Assembly (NCBI GenBank): GCA_964539975.1
Contig: CAZIKK010000001.1
Coordinates: forward strand, 1-64,000
Origin: 38-11 sp964539975
GTDB lineage: Bacteria; Bacillota; Clostridia; Tissierellales; Dethiosulfatibacteraceae
Direction: 5' to 3'
Length of the DNA: 64,000 nucleotides
Shown: piece by piece, positions 58,713-64,000 of the stretch
Position numbering within the stretch: position 1 is the stretch's first letter
Layout: each line of letters starts with the position of its first letter
Translations under genes and position numbers: made by a program
The notes under the pieces: model-generated
The model's input: the letters and a program-made list of their open reading frames with translations, nothing else
Databases searched by the model: none
Told to the model about the DNA's origin: nothing

Positions 58713-61700
58713 TCAAAGCATTTTAATGGATTGTCCATGTGAAATCAAATATAGATAAGACTCTTTGACTGGTTTTCCCGTCAATGTTTCTAATGCCTCC
58801 TTATAGATTTCAATCTGTTTCTTATAATGCGAAGCCAACCAATCTACCCTATTAGAAATACTATCCGTCTTATAATCAACTAAAATGATCTCTTCCCCTT
58901 CGACAAAAAAACAATCAATTATCCCTTGAATTAAAACATCCCCTGCTTGATCTGATTTTGAGTTTGATAGTATCTGAGAGGCGGACTTTTTTATTATAAA
59001 AGGTTGTTCTCTTTTTATGTATTCTGCCGAAATCATTCGTCTACCAATTCCCGATAGATAGAATCCAAGAATCTTTGAAGCATCCACTACTTTTGCTTCC
59101 TCTTCAGTCAGAAGTTTCTTATCGACCATTTTCCCGATAGCATCTTTAATGAGTTGCAAAGTCATTTCATCTCTTAAAGGCATTAATTGCAGTACGGCAT
59201 GATGAATCGTTCCTATTTCCGCTGCTGAAAAACCCACCTCTTTTCCCATGTATGTTGGAATGTCTTTTAGACTTGGTGTCTTGAATCGAATGCTTTCAAC
59301 TTTATCCACTGACATATTTTGTATATCCGTAACCGATAGTTTCCCCGGCAGATTGTTTTCAGTCTTGTATTCATATCTCCAATTATATTTTCTTTGAAAT
59401 TCTTTTTGCATCGCTTCATCCACTGGCAAATTCATCAGATTATGAATTAAGTTTTGATGGTTTTTTTTAGCTCTTGAAGTATCCTCATACAAATCCGAGA
59501 GGGTTATTCTATTGATTGCATATTGGTTATGAGAATTCTGGTTTAAAACAATACCAATCCAATCCAGATATGACCGTTTGCCTTTGATTGCGAACTCACC
59601 AATTATTGATTGTCTGCATTTTTCAACCCAATTTTCATACTTTGGAATCGTTCCTACTAATATTAATCGATCGATCGCTCTTGTAAACGCTACATAAAGA
59701 ATTCGCATTTCTTCTGCAATATTCTCTTTTTTTATCTGTATTTTAGCTGCGTATTGAGGCAATGTCATTTTCCTTGTTCTTTTTTCAATGTTCACATATG
59801 TTGGCGCAACACGACATATTTTATTGGTAATAATCGGATCATTTAAGTCTGATAAATTGAATGTTCTTCCCAAACCACAACAAAAAACAATTGGAAATTC
59901 AAGTCCTTTGCTTTTGTGAATGGTCATCATTCTTACAACATTATCATTTTCTCCCAAGATCTTTGCTGTAGAAAAATCTCCTCCTCCTCTACTCTTAACC
60001 CGCTCTAAATATTGAATGAAATCAACAATGCTTGTATTCCCATTCTGCTCATACTGAGAAGCACGTTCTATTAACAATCTCAAATTACCTTGTCTGATCA
60101 AACCATTAGGCAACATTCCTGCAAAATAAAAATAGTCGGTTTTCATCAAGATATCCCAAAGAAGATCACTAATTCTTGAATTCTTTGATTGTTCTTTCCA
60201 ACCATTCAAACGCGAAATAAACTGGTTGATCTTGAAAGCTAGGTGATCATTCTTATTCTCCTTATAAGAGCATAATGCATTGAAAAAACTTGTGTTTCGA
60301 CTTTGTAAACGGATTTTCACCATATCGTCTATGCTAAATTTGCCAATTTGCGATCTCATGACACTTAGAAGCGGAATGTCTTGCCTTTTGTTATCTAATA
60401 ATTTTAATAAATTGACAGTCACCTCTATCTCTGTGCTCTCAAAATAATTATTATTCGCCTCTGAGTAAAATGGAATGCCTTTCTCATTGAAAACCTCTTC
60501 GAAAATGCTCCCCCATCTAGCAGACGACCTAACCAATACGACCATATCACTATAGCTGATTTGTTTTCTATTCGCCTCTGCAGGATCGTATGTTGTTTGG
60601 CCAATCAATGTCTCAATTCTATTAGCTACATGCTTCGCTTCAAGTTGTGCCGCCTTCATTTCCTTAATATCAATTTCAATGCCTTCATCTGGTTTGCTTT
60701 CAATGATATCTATCTCAACCGCTCCATCATCGGCAGGAAAATGAGTGCCTGATATGAGGCGCGCCCGATTATCATAGTCTATTTCAGCGGTGCCTTTCCT
60801 CATTAATATACCAAACAGGTTATTAATGAATTCTAGAATTTCTTTTCTGCTCCTAAAATTCTTGTTGAGTAAAATCAATTTATTTTTATTGTCACCCTGA
60901 CCATAGTTCTCATATTTCTCAATAAATATGGTTGGGTCAGCTTGTCTGAATCTATAAATGCTCTGTTTAATATCACCCACCATAAATAGATTGTCTCCTT
61001 TTGACAAGTGATTAATCAACCCTTCTTGAACACCATTCGTATCTTGGTATTCATCTATAAAAATAAACTGGAATCGTTTTTTGTAATACTCTCTTACTTC
61101 ATCAAACTCCAGTATTTTCATTGCCATATGCTCTGCATCACTGAAGTCCAATGATTTTTTCATTCCTTTAGCTTCTTGGTACTTATGATGTACTGCTTCT
61201 AACAAGTTGCTAAGTGCTTTCATAACAGGGTAGGTTTGTCTCATCTCAATTCCTAAGACTTTTGTATCGCTGAACGGGAATGCCTTATTTGCTTTAACCA
61301 CCGAGTCTTTATAACTCTCTCGATAAGCCTTTATCTCCTCTCCTAGCGCTTCTCCAAACTCTATCTTATGCTCTTTTTTAATGGGTTTCAACTTCATGTG
61401 ATCAAGGTTTCTTAATCTGTTCAAGAATTCATCTATTCCTTGTGATAAACCGATATATAAATGATTGATATCTTCCAAGTCTTGTGAAATCGCCTCATAG
61501 TAAGGAAATTCCTGAGGACATATTGATATGGCCTTCTCTATCACCTCTTTGCAATAGCCCAACAACTCAATTGCTTCTTGTTTTAAAATCATTGCCCATT
61601 GGCTATTATCAAGTTCCTCTAATGGTTGATCCAGCGATTCTATGCTTTCTTTAAACCAAGCTACTCCATTTACATAGCTTAAAGTATCACGGTAAATCGA

Positions 61701-62219
61701 CTTAACTAGATTTTTTATGGATTCATCCCCTCTCCTATCACTATAGGCATCCATAAATGCAATGAAATGATCATCCTCATTTTGAAAATAATGCTCCATT
61801 ACTTCTTCAATCGCTTCCTCTAGCAAAATATCTCCATCATGTCCATTCATAATTTTAAAGTTGGGATCAATTTCTGCTATGTGAAAAAACCTTCTCAACA
61901 TGTTAAAGCAAAACCCATGAATTGTTGATAGATTAGCAGTTGATAATTTGTTCAGTTGCTCACGCAAAAAAGGGATGTCCGCATTAGGTAAAGCTAGTGC
62001 TTGGATGATACCCTTTTGAATTTTTTCTTTCATATTGGAAGCGGCGGCATTTGTAAATGTGACAACCAACAGGCGATCGAGGCTGATTTTTTCAGAAATT
62101 ATCATTGAAAGGATTCTTTCAACCAGTACGGCTGTCTTACCTGATCCAGCTGCTGCTGAGACTAATATATTGGCATGTTTAGATTCAATTGCTTCTTTTT
62201 GTTCGTTCGTCCAGTTCAT
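58713..62219 (-). CDS. addA: Helicase-exonuclease AddA
   Basis: 1168 residues; UvrD-type helicase and RecB-family nuclease of the AddAB recombination complex that processes double-strand ends to a Chi site. Walker A SAAAGSGKTAVLVERI, DEYQDTN (DExx box), GDIKQSIYRFR, TIHKSKGLEFPIVF and the C-terminal nuclease GxxD...DYKTDS motif with QGIIDCFF are present. The start at 62219 lies just after the addB stop (TGATATG); an upstream extension lies within addB. Confidence 0.96.
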   Translation of the reverse strand: MNWTNEQKEAIESKHANILVSAAAGSGKTAVLVERILSMIISEKISLDRLLVVTFTNAAASNMKEKIQKGIIQALALPNADIPFLREQLNKLSTANLSTIHGFCFNMLRRFFHIAEIDPNFKIMNGHDGDILLEEAIEEVMEHYFQNEDDHFIAFMDAYSDRRGDESIKNLVKSIYRDTLSYVNGVAWFKESIESLDQPLEELDNSQWAMILKQEAIELLGYCKEVIEKAISICPQEFPYYEAISQDLEDINHLYIGLSQGIDEFLNRLRNLDHMKLKPIKKEHKIEFGEALGEEIKAYRESYKDSVVKANKAFPFSDTKVLGIEMRQTYPVMKALSNLLEAVHHKYQEAKGMKKSLDFSDAEHMAMKILEFDEVREYYKKRFQFIFIDEYQDTNGVQEGLINHLSKGDNLFMVGDIKQSIYRFRQADPTIFIEKYENYGQGDNKNKLILLNKNFRSRKEILEFINNLFGILMRKGTAEIDYDNRARLISGTHFPADDGAVEIDIIESKPDEGIEIDIKEMKAAQLEAKHVANRIETLIGQTTYDPAEANRKQISYSDMVVLVRSSARWGSIFEEVFNEKGIPFYSEANNNYFESTEIEVTVNLLKLLDNKRQDIPLLSVMRSQIGKFSIDDMVKIRLQSRNTSFFNALCSYKENKNDHLAFKINQFISRLNGWKEQSKNSRISDLLWDILMKTDYFYFAGMLPNGLIRQGNLRLLIERASQYEQNGNTSIVDFIQYLERVKSRGGGDFSTAKILGENDNVVRMMTIHKSKGLEFPIVFCCGLGRTFNLSDLNDPIITNKICRVAPTYVNIEKRTRKMTLPQYAAKIQIKKENIAEEMRILYVAFTRAIDRLILVGTIPKYENWVEKCRQSIIGEFAIKGKRSYLDWIGIVLNQNSHNQYAINRITLSDLYEDTSRAKKNHQNLIHNLMNLPVDEAMQKEFQRKYNWRYEYKTENNLPGKLSVTDIQNMSVDKVESIRFKTPSLKDIPTYMGKEVGFSAAEIGTIHHAVLQLMPLRDEMTLQLIKDAIGKMVDKKLLTEEEAKVVDASKILGFYLSGIGRRMISAEYIKREQPFIIKKSASQILSNSKSDQAGDVLIQGIIDCFFVEGEEIILVDYKTDSISNRVDWLASHYKKQIEIYKEALETLTGKPVKESYLYLISHGQSIKML

Positions 62220-62220
62220 A

Positions 62221-64000
62221 TCATTTCCTTTTATCCTTTGAAATTCTCTCAATAATATCCTTGTCTTTTTCCTTCTTTATCCTTCGATATTGATTTTTAG
62301 CCAACGTGGTATCGAATTGACAAACACTTATAAATTCACAATATGTGCACGGTGTCGTTTCTCCATATTTGAATGGATTCAACTGAACATCTCCATCCAA
62401 TATTCTGTTAATAGATTCTTTTATTCTCGTCTTAATCTGATCAGTTAGTTGGCGCATCGTCTCTTCATCTATCACGTTAGAGGAGGCTGTGAAGCTATTA
62501 TCTTTTTTCAACTTTATCCCATTAAGAACTGTAGAGGCTTTTTCTTTCTCAATGTTTTGATCGTTTTTTTTGACTACATCAAGTTGGTTGTTCACATATC
62601 CTTTTAAAGCATAAAACTTCAAAACCTCTTCTTCAAAATCATTGTTGCTGCTTTCATCATTTAACACAGGCTCATCCACTGTGAAATAAAACATGCCTCC
62701 AAATGTAGTGTTTTGACCAAACAACTTATCAGAATGATTTAAAGTAAGATCCACGTAGACCATTAATTGTACTTCAAGACCGTTTATTGCTTTTGAAAGG
62801 TCGATGTTTTTTTTCGAAGACTTGTAATCAATTATATTTGTCAACAACCGTTCCCCATCATAACAAACATCTATCCTATCAATCCTTCCGATCACATATC
62901 CTATTAATTTGTCTTTTTCGATTATTTCTATGGGCTTAAGCAAATCATCCTCTAACCCAAAGGCTACTTCTGTCAGCACTGGTTTAAACTCGCTTCTTTG
63001 AGCTTGTCTAATCATGTTGTATCCAGCAACACATGCCGTCTTTTTTATTCTTTCTTTGTAATAACTATTCCTGGCGCTGTGCCCAAATACTTGTCTTCCA
63101 TCATCCAATTCTTGTATTGAATCTTCTGCAAATTTGTCAATGTCGGTTTTCAAAACATTTTCTTGTTGGTTTTTGTAGTTAGGATCGTCAATCATTTTTT
63201 TTGTGACTCGTTCTAATGTCCTATGGTAGATATTGCCCGCATCCATAAAATCAACTTTATATTCTTTCCTTTGCTCAGGCTTTATTCCATTCCCAATAAA
63301 GTATTTAAATGCGCAACTATTAAAACTTTCTATTCCACTTGGGGATATTAATAATGGGGGATTATATAGCTGTTGCATCAGCGCTTTGTCTTTAATTGAA
63401 ATTTCGTTCTTAAAAGTAATCCCTTGAACAATTAGTTCATGGATTTCTTTTCTATTTAGTGCAAACCACTGATAGAGTTGCGACCTATCTCCATTTTCAT
63501 CAATAAAACCTTTTTTTTCCCGGATAGCAACCCCAAGCTGTCTTAAAGCAATTTTTTCTGACTCAGAGATTTCTTCTTCTTTTACCAATCCACCTATTAT
63601 TCTTAAATTTGGGAACAATGCCTTTAATTGATCAACAAAAATAGAAGGACGCAAAGTTTTCCCCTCTAAATCACTCATTGAAAAAGACATGAAAATTTTC
63701 TCATTACACCTATGAAGCATGTGACAAAATTCTAGTTTTTCTTTCTCAATTTCGTAGGCATAGTGATGAATGTTTGCACCAAGAGATCTCAATGTTTGAC
63801 GATCTTCATCAAGGAAAATTCCCTTGTCTGCATAATTTCTAGGCACAGATCCTTCATTTAGGCCTATAACAAAAATAAATGCTTTTTTTTCACTTACTCT
63901 TCCAGGTATGCTTGCAAAAACACAGTCCTCGACAGGTGGTATAATGCTCAACTTGTACGTTTCAAAACCGGTTCTCAATAGCTCTCGAAATCCTTCTAAA
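62221..64000 (-). CDS. addB: Helicase-exonuclease AddB, C-terminal part (partial)
   Basis: The frame is open to the end of the window, so at least 592 residues of this roughly 1150-residue protein are seen and its start lies outside. The C-terminal nuclease motif (VIGRIDRIDVCYDGERL; NIIDYKSSKK) and the iron-sulfur Cys pattern (FNSCAFKYF; PCTYCEFISVCQFD) are those of AddB. It precedes addA by two bases. Confidence 0.94.
   Translation of the reverse strand, partial: LEGFRELLRTGFETYKLSIIPPVEDCVFASIPGRVSEKKAFIFVIGLNEGSVPRNYADKGIFLDEDRQTLRSLGANIHHYAYEIEKEKLEFCHMLHRCNEKIFMSFSMSDLEGKTLRPSIFVDQLKALFPNLRIIGGLVKEEEISESEKIALRQLGVAIREKKGFIDENGDRSQLYQWFALNRKEIHELIVQGITFKNEISIKDKALMQQLYNPPLLISPSGIESFNSCAFKYFIGNGIKPEQRKEYKVDFMDAGNIYHRTLERVTKKMIDDPNYKNQQENVLKTDIDKFAEDSIQELDDGRQVFGHSARNSYYKERIKKTACVAGYNMIRQAQRSEFKPVLTEVAFGLEDDLLKPIEIIEKDKLIGYVIGRIDRIDVCYDGERLLTNIIDYKSSKKNIDLSKAINGLEVQLMVYVDLTLNHSDKLFGQNTTFGGMFYFTVDEPVLNDESSNNDFEEEVLKFYALKGYVNNQLDVVKKNDQNIEKEKASTVLNGIKLKKDNSFTASSNVIDEETMRQLTDQIKTRIKESINRILDGDVQLNPFKYGETTPCTYCEFISVCQFDTTLAKNQYRRIKKEKDKDIIERISKDKRK

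Noticed and set aside
1..64000. CRISPR arrays, prophage, toxin-antitoxin or restriction genes
   Set aside because: No repeat-spacer pattern, phage structural gene or defence cluster was found; the only mobile element is the IS256-type copy.

Overview
The window is a low-GC, gene-dense chromosomal segment from an anaerobic, probably spore-forming member of the class Clostridia. Evidence: spoVG, purR, murC, mfd, glmU-prs-pth and addAB in Firmicutes-type order; a fabK-type fatty acid operon; Re-citrate synthase; an aldehyde:ferredoxin oxidoreductase; strong AGGAGG ribosome sites with several TTG/GTG starts. I would not name a genus. All 56 protein genes that I accept are complete except addB, whose 5' end lies beyond base 64000.

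The standout region is 4-23 kb. A complete bacterial pyrrolysine (Pyl, UAG-encoded) cassette is present: pylC, pylB, the amber suppressor tRNA gene pylT (anticodon CTA, 9644-9715), pylD, pylSn and pylSc. Its user is just upstream in the same orientation: a dimethylamine:corrinoid methyltransferase gene (mtbB, 13458-14861) interrupted by one in-frame TAG at codon 353. Decoding that TAG as Pyl gives a 467-residue protein. mtbB follows a corrinoid protein gene (mtbC) and a UroD-family methyltransferase fused to a thioredoxin-like domain. A second corrinoid protein sits between pylSc and pylSn, and a CobW-type GTPase heads the pyl operon behind its own promoter. A PocR/AraC-type activator is divergent from the methyltransferase genes. 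Downstream of pylC lie a metallo-beta-lactamase-fold hydrolase and an IclR-controlled operon (transporter, two M20 peptidases, D-aminoacylase-like amidohydrolase).

18-25.5 kb: a tungsten-type aldehyde oxidoreductase with a MoaD-like protein, an iron alcohol dehydrogenase and a pirin; a cation efflux protein; and a double nitrilase-domain protein whose second half seems to have lost its catalytic Cys. 25.5-30.4 kb: fatty acid operon acpP-fabK-fabD-fabG-fabF-fabZ behind a promoter flanked by two TTTGA-N3-TCAAA palindromes. 30.4-43 kb: housekeeping genes (HD protein, beta-CASP nuclease, parvulin lipoprotein, mfd, pth, prs, glmU, spoVG, purR, murC). 43.0-44.5 kb: an intact IS256-family element.

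44.5-51.4 kb: a cyclodeaminase-like protein, pyruvate carboxylase, isocitrate dehydrogenase and Re-citrate synthase, which together with an aconitase not seen here would make 2-oxoglutarate from pyruvate. The citrate synthase gene has a long leader that looks like an attenuator. 51.4-55.1 kb: an overlapping run of mnmH (tRNA 2-selenouridine synthase), PilZ, phosphatase, hypothetical and EamA genes. 55.2-64 kb: a glycine riboswitch controlling an ACT-domain protein and a UPF0210 protein, DUF445 and PHP genes, a probable 6S RNA, and addA/addB.

TAG ends 13 of the 56 genes here besides being the Pyl codon in mtbB, so amber is not reserved for Pyl. In one case (glmU-TAG-prs) readthrough would fuse two enzymes in frame.
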